Shown: positions 46,770-55,619 of the stretch, piece after piece
How the letters are laid out: each line of letters starts with the position of its first letter
How positions within the stretch are numbered: position 1 is the first letter of the stretch
From: Hyphomicrobiales bacterium
GTDB lineage: Bacteria; Pseudomonadota; Alphaproteobacteria; Rhizobiales; Rhizobiaceae
Direction of reading: 5' to 3'
NCBI GenBank assembly: GCA_017305935.1
Contig: JAFKJU010000005.1
Span: 1 to 64,000, forward strand
DNA length: 64,000 bases
Notes under the pieces: generated by a model
What the model was told of the DNA's origin: nothing
Database searches by the model: none
What the model saw: only the letters and a program-made list of their open reading frames with translations
Made by a program: the position numbers and the translations under genes

Positions 46770-47930
46770 TCAACTGTCGTCGTCGAGATAACGCCGCTCA
46801 TAGCGCAGGCCGAGGCCGGTCAGCAGTTCGTAACCGATGGTGCCGCCGGCGCGGGCGACGTCGTCGAGCGGGATGTTGTCTCCGAAGAGTTCGACGTAAT
46901 CTCCGGCGTGGATTTCGTTTTCGGGAATATCGGTAACGTCGAAGATGGTCATGTCCATGGTGATGCGGCCGATGACCGGCACCTTGCGCCCGGCGACATA
47001 CCCAAAGGCGCCGTCGCGCACCACGTGACGCAGGGGAAGTCCGGAACCGGAGAGCGAGCGCAGGTAGCCGTCGGCATAACCGGCGGAGACGATGGCGAGG
47101 CGGCTTTTGCGCGAAAGCTGGTAGGTGCCGCCATAGCTGACAGTTTCGCCCTGGCGGGCATTGCGGATCTGGATGATGCGCGCCTCGGCTTTGACGACGG
47201 GGCGCATCGGGTTGGCGACGCCGTTGACCGCCTCGCCGCCATAGAGGGCGACGCCGGGGCGGGTGAGATCGAAATGATAATCCGGCCCGAGGAAGATGCC
47301 GGCCGAGGCGGAGAGGCTTGATTCGATGCCTTCGAAAGCGGCGGCAACCCTGCGGAAAGATTCGAGTTGCTGGCGGTTGAGCAGCGAGGCGGGATTGTCG
47401 CCGCTATGCAGATGCGACATCACCAGCACCGGCGAGAAGCTCGCCGGCCGCGAGGTGTCGTCGGCAAGCGCCAGCGCATCCTCCAGCGGCACGCCGAGGC
47501 GGTTGAAGCCGGTGTCCACATGCAGTGCGTAGGGATAGTCGCCATGTTCGGCGAGCACACCCATCCAGAAAGCGAGTTGTTCTTCCGAGGCGATGACCGG
47601 CACGAGGTCGTTTTCGAAGAAGATCGGCTCGCGCCCGGTCCAGATGCCGGAGAGCACGAAGATGCGGGCATCCGGTGTAAAGCTGCGCAGCGTCGCGCCT
47701 TCTTCGGCGGCGGCGACGAAGAAATCGCGAACGCCCGCCTCATAGAGGGTGATCCCGACATCCTCGATGCCGAGCCCGTAGGCATCGGCCTTGACGACGG
47801 CTCCGGCCCGCGCATTGCCGGAGCGTTTGGCCATGGCGCGCCAGTTCTCGGCGACCGCGCTGAGATCGACGGTCAGGCGCAGCGGCGCCACGTCGAAGGG
47901 ATCGGTTTCATTGAAATCGTCTGTCGTCAT
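46770..47930 (-). CDS. alr: Alanine racemase
   Basis: Alr makes D-alanine for peptidoglycan. The 386-residue protein has the PLP Lys47 in GAVVKADAYGLG, the barrel, and the C-terminal beta domain with the second catalytic Tyr in VSYGGTY. The start at MTTDDFN has AGGCAGG upstream. An ATG 15 nt further upstream (MAGRL) also has AAGG and cannot be excluded. The gene sits between radA and the inserted AraC-azlCD cassette. Confidence 0.95.
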   Translation of the reverse strand: MTTDDFNETDPFDVAPLRLTVDLSAVAENWRAMAKRSGNARAGAVVKADAYGLGIEDVGITLYEAGVRDFFVAAAEEGATLRSFTPDARIFVLSGIWTGREPIFFENDLVPVIASEEQLAFWMGVLAEHGDYPYALHVDTGFNRLGVPLEDALALADDTSRPASFSPVLVMSHLHSGDNPASLLNRQQLESFRRVAAAFEGIESSLSASAGIFLGPDYHFDLTRPGVALYGGEAVNGVANPMRPVVKAEARIIQIRNARQGETVSYGGTYQLSRKSRLAIVSAGYADGYLRSLSGSGLPLRHVVRDGAFGYVAGRKVPVIGRITMDMTIFDVTDIPENEIHAGDYVELFGDNIPLDDVARAGGTIGYELLTGLGLRYERRYLDDDS

Positions 47931-47989
47931 GAGCCTGCCTGCCATTCGCCTTTTCGGAGAGGTATCACGTTTTGCGTGGGGATAAACCC

Positions 47990-48007
47990 GTCACTTTTGT
48001 TCAAGAC
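47990..48007 (+). promoter_or_regulatory. Shared 18-nt motif upstream of the araC-type gene
   Basis: GTCACTTTTGTTCAAGAC lies 30 nt before the araC-type start. Apart from one position it recurs at 48912-48929 upstream of azlC. The similarity of 17 of 18 bases in two non-coding sites of one cassette suggests an operator for the AraC-type protein or a common promoter element. Confidence 0.55.
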
Positions 48008-48036
48008 CGTTTGAACACCCATGCTATGGTGTATTC

Positions 48037-48900
48037 ATGAAGAGCATATCGCAGGAACATGCGGCCTCGGAGCAGCCGCTGACGGGGATGGAGGCGGCCC
48101 GCTTCTGGCGCGCGGGGCGGTTTCGCGGCATGGAATGCCTGAGCGCCACCTTCCACACCCATGAATATGCGCCGCACACCCACGATACCTTCAGCATCGG
48201 CGCGATCGAGAAAGGCAGCCAGATCGCCTCGATTCGCGGCGAGCGCGAGGAAACCGGCCCCGGCGGACTCTATCTGATCAATCCCGACGACATTCATGAC
48301 GGTGCGCCCGGCGAAAGCGGCTATCGCTACCGGATGGTCTATCCGGCTGCGGAGCTGTTCGCCGATATTCTCGAGGATGTTTCCGGCCGCGAACTGAAGG
48401 GCACACCCTCCTTTTCCCGCCGGCTGGTCAGCGATCCCGAACTTGCGGCCGCTTTCCATCATGCCCACCGGACGATGGAGCAGGAGACCGGACGGCTGGA
48501 GACCGACGAATCGATGTTCCGGCTGCTGTCGGCGATCTTCGTGCGCCATGGTGCGGTGCGGGTCAGCCCGCTCGCCAGCCGCGAAAGCAGTGCGGCGCGG
48601 CGGGTGCGCGATTACATCGAGGCGCATTACGAGAACGATCCGGGACTGGAGGAACTGGCGGCCGTCGCGGGTTTGAGCCGCGCCCATATGATCCGCTCCT
48701 TCCGCCGCGAATTTTTCACGACGCCGCACGCCTTCCTGACCGATGTGCGCGTGCGCGCGGCGCGAAAACGGCTGCGCGACGGTGAGACGCCCGCCGAAGT
48801 GGCGCTCGCCTGCGGCTTTGCCGACCAGGCGCACCTGACCCGCCACTTCAAGGCGCGCACCGGCGTGACGCCCGGCCAGTTTCGCGGGGCCGGCCGATAA
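48037..48900 (+). CDS. AraC-family regulator linked to azlCD
   Basis: This 287-residue regulator has an N-terminal cupin-type sensing domain (about 30-150, HTHEYAPHTHDTFSIG). The C-terminal AraC/XylS double helix-turn-helix (about 190-283) has LEELAAVAGLSRAHMIRSFR and ALACGFADQAHLTRHFK. Such proteins are common beside azlC-type exporters and probably sense an amino acid or a related compound. A shared 18-nt motif lies upstream of it and of azlC. Confidence 0.88.
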   Translation: MKSISQEHAASEQPLTGMEAARFWRAGRFRGMECLSATFHTHEYAPHTHDTFSIGAIEKGSQIASIRGEREETGPGGLYLINPDDIHDGAPGESGYRYRMVYPAAELFADILEDVSGRELKGTPSFSRRLVSDPELAAAFHHAHRTMEQETGRLETDESMFRLLSAIFVRHGAVRVSPLASRESSAARRVRDYIEAHYENDPGLEELAAVAGLSRAHMIRSFRREFFTTPHAFLTDVRVRAARKRLRDGETPAEVALACGFADQAHLTRHFKARTGVTPGQFRGAGR

Positions 48901-48911
48901 CCATTCTCCAT

Positions 48912-48929
48912 GTCACTTTCGTTCAAGAC
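48912..48929 (+). promoter_or_regulatory. Shared 18-nt motif upstream of azlC
   Basis: GTCACTTTCGTTCAAGAC differs by one base from the copy upstream of the araC-type gene. It lies 12 nt after the araC-type stop and 57 nt before azlC. Confidence 0.55.
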
Positions 48930-48985
48930 GCCGGCAAGTCTGGCTGGCTAAAGCCGGCCGCATGAACATTCATGGAAGACCAGCA

Positions 48986-49699
48986 ATGCAATCGAAAACC
49001 GCCTGGGGCGAGTTCGCTGGCGGCGCTCGCGCCATCGCGCCGCTGATCGTCGCCCTCATACCGATCGGCATGGTCTATGGCGCGGTCGCCGCGACCAAGG
49101 GCCTGTCGCCGCTGGAAACGACGCTGATGAGCTTGCTGGTCTTTGCCGGCGGGGCGCAGTTCGTGGCCCTCGATCTCTGGACGCATCCGGCGAGCTGGGT
49201 CAGCCTCGGGCTCGCGGCGCTGCTGGTCAATATCCGCCACCTGCTGATGAGCGCTTCTATCGGCCTGCACATGCAGCAATTTTCGGGGCCGAAAAGATAT
49301 GTGGCCATGCTGTTTCTGGCGGACGAGATCTGGGCCGTCTCGGAATTTCGCGCCCGCATCGCGACGCTGACGCCGGTCTGGTATTGCGGCGTGGTCGTGC
49401 CGTTCTATGCCGCATGGGTGCTGTCCGGCTTGGCAGGGGCGCTGCTCGGCGCCTTCCTCGGCGATCCCGCCGTGGTCGGGCTGGATTTCGCCTTTCCGGC
49501 CGTGTTCATCGTGCTGGTCGCCGGCTTCTGGAAGGGACGGGAGACCGGCTTCGTGCTGCTGGCAAGTGCGGCTGCCGCCTATGTCGTCCACTGGCTGCTG
49601 CCGGGCGTCTGGTATGTCGCGGCGGGCGCGGTCGCCGGGCTGGTCGTCGCCGGCCTGATGAGTGGGGATGATGAAGACGACGGGGAGGCGGCGCGATGA
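48986..49699 (+). CDS. azlC: AzlC-family branched-chain amino acid exporter, large subunit
   Basis: AzlC is the polytopic partner of an exporter of branched-chain amino acids (or analogues). The 237-residue protein has seven to eight hydrophobic segments, with the AzlC pattern GARAIAPLIVALIPIGMVYG near the start, then SLLVFAGGAQFV and VNIRHLLMSAS. GGAAGA lies 6 nt upstream of the chosen ATG. An in-frame ATG lies 24 nt upstream. The azlD ATG overlaps the stop by 4 nt. Confidence 0.9.
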   Translation: MQSKTAWGEFAGGARAIAPLIVALIPIGMVYGAVAATKGLSPLETTLMSLLVFAGGAQFVALDLWTHPASWVSLGLAALLVNIRHLLMSASIGLHMQQFSGPKRYVAMLFLADEIWAVSEFRARIATLTPVWYCGVVVPFYAAWVLSGLAGALLGAFLGDPAVVGLDFAFPAVFIVLVAGFWKGRETGFVLLASAAAAYVVHWLLPGVWYVAAGAVAGLVVAGLMSGDDEDDGEAAR

Positions 49700-49998
49700 C
49701 CCTCGATCTTTCGACCCTGGCCGCCATTCTGGCGATGGCCGCCGCCACGATCCTGACGCGGATCAGCGGCCTTGTGCTCCTGCGCTACGTCACGCTGTCG
49801 AAACGCCAGAAGCGGGCGCTCGGCGCCATTCCGCCGGCGGTGCTGATGGCGGTGGTGACGCCGACGGCGCTGGCAACGGGGATCGCCGAAAGCATCGCCT
49901 GCGCGGTGACGGCTTTGGCCGCCTTCCGCCTGCCGATGCTGGCCGCCGTCGCGCTCGGTGTCGCGACCGTCGCTGCTCTTCGCTTCATGGGCGTTTGA
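49696..49998 (+). CDS. azlD: AzlD-family branched-chain amino acid exporter, small subunit
   Basis: This 100-residue protein has three to four hydrophobic helices. The AzlD features TILTRISGLVLLRYV and ALGAIPPAVLMAVVTPTAL are present. It needs AzlC for export. It is translationally coupled to azlC by a 4-nt overlap. Its stop codon lies in an 18-bp palindrome shared with the convergent dnaB. Confidence 0.9.
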   Translation: MTLDLSTLAAILAMAAATILTRISGLVLLRYVTLSKRQKRALGAIPPAVLMAVVTPTALATGIAESIACAVTALAAFRLPMLAAVALGVATVAALRFMGV

Positions 49999-50013
49999 CC
50001 GGATATCCGGTCA
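49996..50013. terminator. 18-bp perfect palindrome holding the azlD and dnaB stop codons
   Basis: TGACCGGATATCCGGTCA reads the same on both strands. The outer TGA on each strand is the stop codon of azlD (plus) and dnaB (minus). It can fold with a 7-bp stem and 4-nt loop; a T-run is missing, so bidirectional termination is only possible. Confidence 0.5.
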
Positions 50014-51504
50014 ATGCTCCTCGTATTGGATGAAGGACGAGTCGGCGAGATCGGCGAAGCGGGTGTATTCCGCCTGGAAGGCCAGTTTCACCGTTCCCGT
50101 CGGTCCATGGCGCTGCTTGGCGATGATGACGTCGGCCGTGCCCTTGACCTTGTCGAACAGAGTCTCCCATTCGACATATTTCGGGTCGTGCGGATCGCGC
50201 GGCTCCTGGTTCTTGACGTAGTATTCCTCGCGGAACACGAACAGCACCACGTCGGCGTCCTGCTCGATGGAGCCGGATTCGCGCAGGTCCGAAAGCTGCG
50301 GGCGCTTGTCCTCGCGGCTTTCCACCTGACGCGAGAGCTGTGACAGCGCCACGATCGGCACGTTCAGCTCCTTGGCCAACGCCTTCAGGCCGGTGGTGAT
50401 CTCGGTGATTTCCTGCACGCGGTTCTCGCCGGCCTTCTTCGAGCCGGTCATCAGCTGCACGTAGTCGACCACGAGAACGTCGAGGCCGCGCTGGCGCTTG
50501 AGCCGTCGGGCGCGGGCGGCGAGCTGGGCGATGGAAATGCCGCCGGTCTGGTCGATATAGAGCGGCACCTTCTGCATCATCATCGAGCAGGCGACCAGTT
50601 TTTCGAAATCGGTATCGGTAAGGTCGCCGCGGCGGATTTTCGACGAGGAGACCTCCGTCTGCTCGGAGATGATACGGGTGGCGAGCTGTTCGGACGACAT
50701 TTCCAGCGAGTAGAAACCGACGACGCCGCCATTCTTCGCCTTCATCGAGCCATCCGGCTGCACGTCGCCCTCGTAGGAGGCGGCGATGTTGTAGGCAATG
50801 TTGGTGGCCAGCGAGGTCTTGCCCATGCCGGGGCGGCCGGCGAGGATGATCAGGTCCGAACGTTGCAGCCCGCCCATCTTCGAATCCAGAGACTGGATAC
50901 CGGTGGAAATGCCCGACAAGCCGCCGTCGCGTTCCTTCGCCGCCGCCGCCATGTCGATGGCGGTTGCAACCGCATCGTTGAAGGCCTGGAAACCGCCGTC
51001 GTAACGGCCATTTTCGGCCAGTTCGAACAGGCGGCGCTCGGTGTCTTCGATCTGCGCCTGCGGCGGCATGTCGACGGGCGCGTCATAGGCGATGTTGACG
51101 ATGTCCTCGCCGATGGTGATCAGCGCCCGGCGCAGCGCCAGATCGTAGATAGTGCGGCCGTAGTCCTCGGCATTGATGATTGAGACGGCTTCCGCCGCCA
51201 ATCGCGCCAGGTAGGTCGCGACGCTCATCTCGCCGACCTTGGCGTCGCCCAGATGCGTCTTGATGGTCACCGGATTGGCGATTCGGCCCATGCGGATGAT
51301 ATCGCCGGCGATCTCGAAGATCTTTCTGTGCAGCGGCTCGTAGAGATGCACCGGCTTCAGGAAATCCGAAACGCGGTAGAAGGCGTCGTTGTTGACGAGG
51401 ATCGCGCCGAGCAGGGCCTGTTCGGCCTCGATGTTGTTCGGGGCTTCGCGATAATGCGGCTCGGTCGGTGCGGGCACGGGCGTCTTTCGGGCTGTCTCGT
51501 TCAT
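50011..51504 (-). CDS. dnaB: Replicative DNA helicase
   Basis: DnaB is the hexameric 5'-3' helicase at the replication fork. The 497-residue protein has the N-terminal helical domain (NNIEAEQALLGAILV). The RecA-like core (about 180-490) has Walker A GRPGMGKTS (about 215-225) and DVLVVDYVQLM. AGAGGA lies before the chosen ATG (MNETARK), whereas the upstream MVPFPED start lacks a site. No intein is visible. Confidence 0.96.
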   Translation of the reverse strand: MNETARKTPVPAPTEPHYREAPNNIEAEQALLGAILVNNDAFYRVSDFLKPVHLYEPLHRKIFEIAGDIIRMGRIANPVTIKTHLGDAKVGEMSVATYLARLAAEAVSIINAEDYGRTIYDLALRRALITIGEDIVNIAYDAPVDMPPQAQIEDTERRLFELAENGRYDGGFQAFNDAVATAIDMAAAAKERDGGLSGISTGIQSLDSKMGGLQRSDLIILAGRPGMGKTSLATNIAYNIAASYEGDVQPDGSMKAKNGGVVGFYSLEMSSEQLATRIISEQTEVSSSKIRRGDLTDTDFEKLVACSMMMQKVPLYIDQTGGISIAQLAARARRLKRQRGLDVLVVDYVQLMTGSKKAGENRVQEITEITTGLKALAKELNVPIVALSQLSRQVESREDKRPQLSDLRESGSIEQDADVVLFVFREEYYVKNQEPRDPHDPKYVEWETLFDKVKGTADVIIAKQRHGPTGTVKLAFQAEYTRFADLADSSFIQYEEH

Positions 51505-51741
51505 CCTGTCCTCTGGAAACGGAACCATCCGTCTGAAGGTCGAACCTTTCGTTTGAGCCTGCGGAGGGTTTCAGTCAACCGGAAAAGCAGGCTGGCCGAC
51601 GATGGCGAGGCTGCGGGCCGCCTCATCCCCCCAATCCACAGGCTCCGATGGTTTCATGCACATATGGGTGGTCAGCCGTGCATTTCCATGCATGTCGAAT
51701 CGGCCGCGACAGACTTGCGAAAAGCGATTTTCCGGATTAGA

Positions 51742-51766
51742 TAGTGCGAGCATAATAAGCACACTA
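51742..51766 (+). promoter_or_regulatory. Probable MarR-type operator overlapping the promoter
   Basis: TAGTGCG (51742-51748) and CACACTA (51760-51766) form an imperfect inverted repeat (one mismatch) around an AT-rich spacer of 11 bp. It lies 20 bp before the MarR-type start in a low-GC pocket (TTATAA). MarR proteins commonly repress their own operon at such sites. Confidence 0.5.
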
Positions 51767-51786
51767 ATTATAAAGGAGCGATAGCG

Positions 51787-52242
51787 ATGTCGCGTTCCGT
51801 ATCGCACCGGCTGCTGTTCGACGAAGTCGCCTCGTTCACGCGTAAATTGCGCGCACTGTTCGATGCGCGCCTGCGCCAGCGCGGCATGACGCTGCCGCGC
51901 ACCCGGGCGCTGTTCGCCATCTCCCGCCGCGACGGGCTGAACCAGCGGGAACTGGCCGAAGAACTGGAGCTGGAGACCCCGACCGTGGTGCGCCTGCTCG
52001 ATTCCATGGAAGCGCAGGACGTCATCGAGCGCCGCGCCGATGAGGCCGACCGCCGCGCCAAGCTCGTCCACCTGACCCCCGGCGGCAGGATGCTGGCCGA
52101 CGACATCGAAAGTATGGCCGCCGCCCTGCGCCAGCAGGTGCTCGGCAACATTTCCGAGGCCGAACTGGAGGTGACGCTGCGCGTGGTGCGCCAGATGAAT
52201 GCGCGCCTCAAGGAAATGCGGGCCGTGGAGGACGAGCAATGA
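51787..52242 (+). CDS. MarR-family transcription regulator
   Basis: This 151-residue winged-helix regulator has LPRTRALFAISRRDGLNQRE (about 36-55), recognition helix TPTVVRLLDSMEAQ and the wing RRADEADRRAKLVHLT. AAGGAG lies 8 nt upstream. Its stop overlaps the pump gene start (ATGA), so it is the first gene of a MarR-pump-adaptor operon. It probably represses this operon until a toxic ligand binds. Confidence 0.93.
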   Translation: MSRSVSHRLLFDEVASFTRKLRALFDARLRQRGMTLPRTRALFAISRRDGLNQRELAEELELETPTVVRLLDSMEAQDVIERRADEADRRAKLVHLTPGGRMLADDIESMAAALRQQVLGNISEAELEVTLRVVRQMNARLKEMRAVEDEQ

Positions 52243-53876
52243 GCGACGTCGCCGCCATCGGCGCGCCGACGCCTGCTGCGCCCGCGCCGGCGCCGCCGCA
52301 ACCCATGCCAGCCTGGAAGGCCGCGCTCTACATGCTGAGTTCCGTCGCCCTGTTCGTGACGCAGGGACTGGGGATGAACCTGGCGCTCGCCAACCTCACG
52401 CAATTGCAGGGCACGCTCGCCGCCACCTCGGCGGAATCCGCCTGGCTCAGTGCAGCCTATATGGCGCCGAGCGCAAGTCTTGCGGTGCTGTTGGTCAAGA
52501 TCCGCACCCAATACGGCCTGCGCAATTTCGCCGAGGTCAGCATCATCTTTTTCGCCATCGCCTCGGTGATGAACGTCTTCGTTTCCGATCTGCAATCGGC
52601 GCTCGTCGTGCGCTTCCTGAGTGGCATTGCGGCGGCCCCCCTGTCAACGCTCGGCTTCCTCTACATGCTGGAAGTCTTCGAGCCGGCGCGCAAGATGACC
52701 ATCGGCATCAGCCTCGCCCTGATGAACACGACGCTGTCTGCCCCGCTCAGCCGCCTCGTTTCGCCGACATTGCTGGATTTCGGCCAGTGGCACGGGCTCT
52801 ACATGCTGGAGCTGGCGCTGGCGCTGATGGTGTTTCCGATCATCTACCTCTTGCCGCTGACGCCGGTGCCGCGTGCGAAAGTCATCACCGTCACCGATAT
52901 CGGTAGTTATATGCTGATCGCGCTCGGTTTCGGGGCGCTGGCGGTGGTGTTGTCCCTCGGCCGCGTCTACTGGTGGTTCGAGGCGCCTTGGCTGGGCTGG
53001 CTTCTGGCGGTGTCGATCGCCTCGCTCAGCCTTGCCGCCGCCATCGAGCTGCGCCGCGACAATCCGCTGATCGACATCCGCTGGCTGGCAAGCCGTGGGC
53101 TCGTTCATTTCACCGGCGTGCTGCTGGTCTTTCGGCTCATCGCCTCGGCGCAATCGAGCGTTCCCTCGCTCTGGCAGCAGACGCTCAACCTGCAATACGA
53201 CCAGACGATGACGCTCTATGCCATCATCCTCGGCGCCTCGATCTTCGGCGGCGTCACCTGCGCAGCGCTGATGAAGAACGGCTTCGATTCCTCGATCCAT
53301 GTCGTGGCGCTGACGATGATGGCGGCGGGCTGCTTCCTCGACAGCAGCATCACCAATCTCACCCGGCCGGAACAGCTCTATCTCGGCCAGGGGCTCATCG
53401 CCTTGGGCGCAGCGCTGTTCCTGCCGCCGGCGATGGCCAGCGGCTTCAAGGCAGCTCTCGCCAGGGGGCCGAATTATTTCGTCAGCTTCATCGTCGTCTT
53501 TCTCTTCACCCAGAGCATCGGCGGCCTGATGGGCTCTGCCTTCTACGGCTCGCTGGTGACGCTGCGCGAAAAATTCCATTCGAACATGCTGGCCGAGCAT
53601 GTGGTGATGTCCGATCCGCTTGTCGCCCAGCGCGTCGCCCAGCTCTCCGGTGCCTATGGCAAGGTGATCGGCGATGCCGCGCTGTTAAAAAGCGAAGGCG
53701 TCTCGCTGCTGGCGCAACAGATCAGCCGCGAATCCTACATGCTGGCCTATGGCGATGCCTTCCTGGCCGGCGGGGTTCTGGCGAGCCTGGCGCTCGCCGT
53801 GCTCCTTGTCCATCTTTCCCTTCAGGCCCTGCATCGGCGCTTCGCCGCGCCGCAGGCCGCATCCACCGCTTCGTGA
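52239..53876 (+). CDS. MFS drug efflux permease, EmrB/DHA2-like
   Basis: This 545-residue protein has about fourteen hydrophobic helices after a Pro/Ala-rich N-terminus. The large loop near 440-490 and the partnership with an HlyD adaptor fit DHA2 pumps (EmrB, FarB). The first helix region ALYMLSSVALFVTQGLGMNLA and the motif near 75-100 are typical. With the adaptor and an outer-membrane channel it would export hydrophobic toxic compounds. The substrate is unknown. Confidence 0.9.
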   Translation: MSDVAAIGAPTPAAPAPAPPQPMPAWKAALYMLSSVALFVTQGLGMNLALANLTQLQGTLAATSAESAWLSAAYMAPSASLAVLLVKIRTQYGLRNFAEVSIIFFAIASVMNVFVSDLQSALVVRFLSGIAAAPLSTLGFLYMLEVFEPARKMTIGISLALMNTTLSAPLSRLVSPTLLDFGQWHGLYMLELALALMVFPIIYLLPLTPVPRAKVITVTDIGSYMLIALGFGALAVVLSLGRVYWWFEAPWLGWLLAVSIASLSLAAAIELRRDNPLIDIRWLASRGLVHFTGVLLVFRLIASAQSSVPSLWQQTLNLQYDQTMTLYAIILGASIFGGVTCAALMKNGFDSSIHVVALTMMAAGCFLDSSITNLTRPEQLYLGQGLIALGAALFLPPAMASGFKAALARGPNYFVSFIVVFLFTQSIGGLMGSAFYGSLVTLREKFHSNMLAEHVVMSDPLVAQRVAQLSGAYGKVIGDAALLKSEGVSLLAQQISRESYMLAYGDAFLAGGVLASLALAVLLVHLSLQALHRRFAAPQAASTAS

Positions 53877-53884
53877 GTTCGCCC

Positions 53885-54949
53885 ATGCCTAAATTCCTTC
53901 GCATCCCCATCGAGGTCATCGCCATCCTGATCGGCATCGCCGGTGTCGTGCTGGTGCTTTATGCGTGGCACCTGCCGCCGTTCCGCACCAGCGTCGAATC
54001 GACCGAGAACGCCTATGTCAAGGGCTATGTGACGCTGATCAGTCCGCAACTCAGCGGCTATGTCTCCGAGGTCGCCGTCACCGACTACGCCAAGGTCAAG
54101 GCCGGCGACGTGCTGGTGCGGCTCGACGACCGCATCTATGCCGAAAAGCTGGCGCAGGCGAAGGCGACACTCGCCTCGCAGAAGGCGTTGCTCGCCAATT
54201 CCACCCAGCAGCAGCTTGCCGCCAAGGCCAGCATCGATGCGGCCGAGGCCCAGCTCGACAGCGCCGAGGCAGCCGCCAAGCGGTCCGAGCTTGCCTGGGA
54301 ACGTATCGCCTCGCTGGTCCACAAGGGCATTTCCGCCACCAGCGACTACGAGCAGGCACAGGCGACGCTGGAGCAGTCGCGCGCTTCGGTGCACCAGGCG
54401 CAGGCGGCGATCGAGACCGCCCGCCAGAACCTCGCCGTCATCGTCGGCAACCGTTCATCGCTGGAAGCCGGCGTCAGCGGCGCCGAAGCCGCCGTGCAGC
54501 TCGCCGAAATCGATCTCGGCAACACCGTCATCATCGCCCCGCGCGACGGGCGCATCGGCGAGGTCGGCGTGCGTCTCGGGCAATATGTCACGGCCGGTTC
54601 GCAATTGATGGCCGTGGTGCCCGCCGATGTCTGGGTGATCGCCAATTTCAAGGAAACCCAGCTCGACGGCATGAAGGTCGGCCAGCCCGTGACCATCGCC
54701 GTCGATGCGCTCGGCCATCGTCATCTCACCGGCCATATCGAAGGCTTCTCGCCGGCGGCGGGATCGGAATTCGCGGTCATCAAGCCTGACAACGCGACGG
54801 GCAACTTCACCAAGATCGCGCAGCGTATCGGCACGCGTATCCGTCTCGACGAGGGTCAGGACGCGGCTGCCCTTCTGGCGCCGGGCCTTTCGGTGGTCGT
54901 CACCGTCGACAAGGCCTCTTCACCCGATTCGAAATTTACCGCGCATTGA
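53885..54949 (+). CDS. HlyD/EmrA-family periplasmic adaptor
   Basis: This 354-residue protein has one N-terminal transmembrane helix (about 9-27). A lipoyl-type half motif VKGYVTLISPQLSGYVSEV follows, then a long coiled-coil hairpin (about 85-200), a second lipoyl half and a beta-barrel end (ADVWVIANFKETQLDGMKVG). It is the membrane-fusion partner of the MFS pump encoded 8 bp upstream. No TolC-type gene is present in the window. Confidence 0.92.
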   Translation: MPKFLRIPIEVIAILIGIAGVVLVLYAWHLPPFRTSVESTENAYVKGYVTLISPQLSGYVSEVAVTDYAKVKAGDVLVRLDDRIYAEKLAQAKATLASQKALLANSTQQQLAAKASIDAAEAQLDSAEAAAKRSELAWERIASLVHKGISATSDYEQAQATLEQSRASVHQAQAAIETARQNLAVIVGNRSSLEAGVSGAEAAVQLAEIDLGNTVIIAPRDGRIGEVGVRLGQYVTAGSQLMAVVPADVWVIANFKETQLDGMKVGQPVTIAVDALGHRHLTGHIEGFSPAAGSEFAVIKPDNATGNFTKIAQRIGTRIRLDEGQDAAALLAPGLSVVVTVDKASSPDSKFTAH

Positions 54950-54963
54950 TCGCCAAACAGCAA

Positions 54964-54990
54964 AGGCCCGGATCGTTTTGATCCGGGCCT
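54964..54990. terminator. Bidirectional terminator between the adaptor gene and rplI
   Basis: An 11-bp perfect stem AGGCCCGGATC / GATCCGGGCCT has loop GTTTT. It is followed by CTTTC on the plus strand and TTTG on the minus strand. It serves both convergent genes. Confidence 0.8.
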
Positions 54991-55019
54991 CTTTCATTTC
55001 GCCTTGCAGGCGAAAAGTC

Positions 55020-55595
55020 TTATTCGTCGTCGCCGTCCTGGTCGGCTTCCGGATCGAAGAAGTCTTCCGGACGAAGGGCGTCTTCGTCAACGCCGTAGAT
55101 GGCGTCGGCGGAGGTGAGGGTTTCACCCTTGGCCTGGCGCTCGGCTTCGTCAGCGGAGCGGGCAACGTTGACCTTGATCGTGATTTCGACTTCCGAATGC
55201 AGGTGCAGCGTGACTTCGTGCAGGCCGATGGCCTTGATCGGATGGTTCAGGTCGACCTGGTTGCGGCCGACGTTGAAGCCTTCGGCGGCCAGCGTCTCGA
55301 GGATATCGCGGGCTGCGACCGAGCCGTAGAGCTGGCCGGTTTCGCCGGCGGAGCGAACGATGACGAAGGTCTTGCCGTCGAGGGCTTCGGCGACCTTCTG
55401 GGCTTCCGACTTGCGCTCGAGGTTACGGGCTTCGAGCGTCGCGCGCTCGGATTCGAAGCGCTTCTTGTTGGCTTCGTTGGCGCGCAGCGCCTTGCCGAGC
55501 GGCAGCAGGTAGTTACGGGCGTAGCCGTCGCGAACCTTGACGGTTTCGCCCATCTGGCCGAGCTTGGCGATGCGTTCGAGGAGAATGACGTCCAT
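55020..55595 (-). CDS. rplI: Ribosomal protein bL9
   Basis: bL9 binds 23S rRNA near the L1 stalk. The 191-residue protein has the typical start [19 protein letters not shown] and the linker helix to a C-terminal domain. It is longer than the usual 150 residues because of an acidic tail ([15 protein letters not shown]), as known in alphaproteobacteria. It ends the rpsF-rpsR-DUF2232-rplI operon. Confidence 0.97.
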   Translation of the reverse strand: MDVILLERIAKLGQMGETVKVRDGYARNYLLPLGKALRANEANKKRFESERATLEARNLERKSEAQKVAEALDGKTFVIVRSAGETGQLYGSVAARDILETLAAEGFNVGRNQVDLNHPIKAIGLHEVTLHLHSEVEITIKVNVARSADEAERQAKGETLTSADAIYGVDEDALRPEDFFDPEADQDGDDE

Positions 55596-55619
55596 TTGTC
55601 TTTTCCTTTTGTTGGTGTT

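Noticed and set aside
45372-47321. Long open frame (649 codons) spanning opposite radA and the end of alr
   Set aside because: It crosses two real genes and their gap on the other strand, with shadow-type composition.
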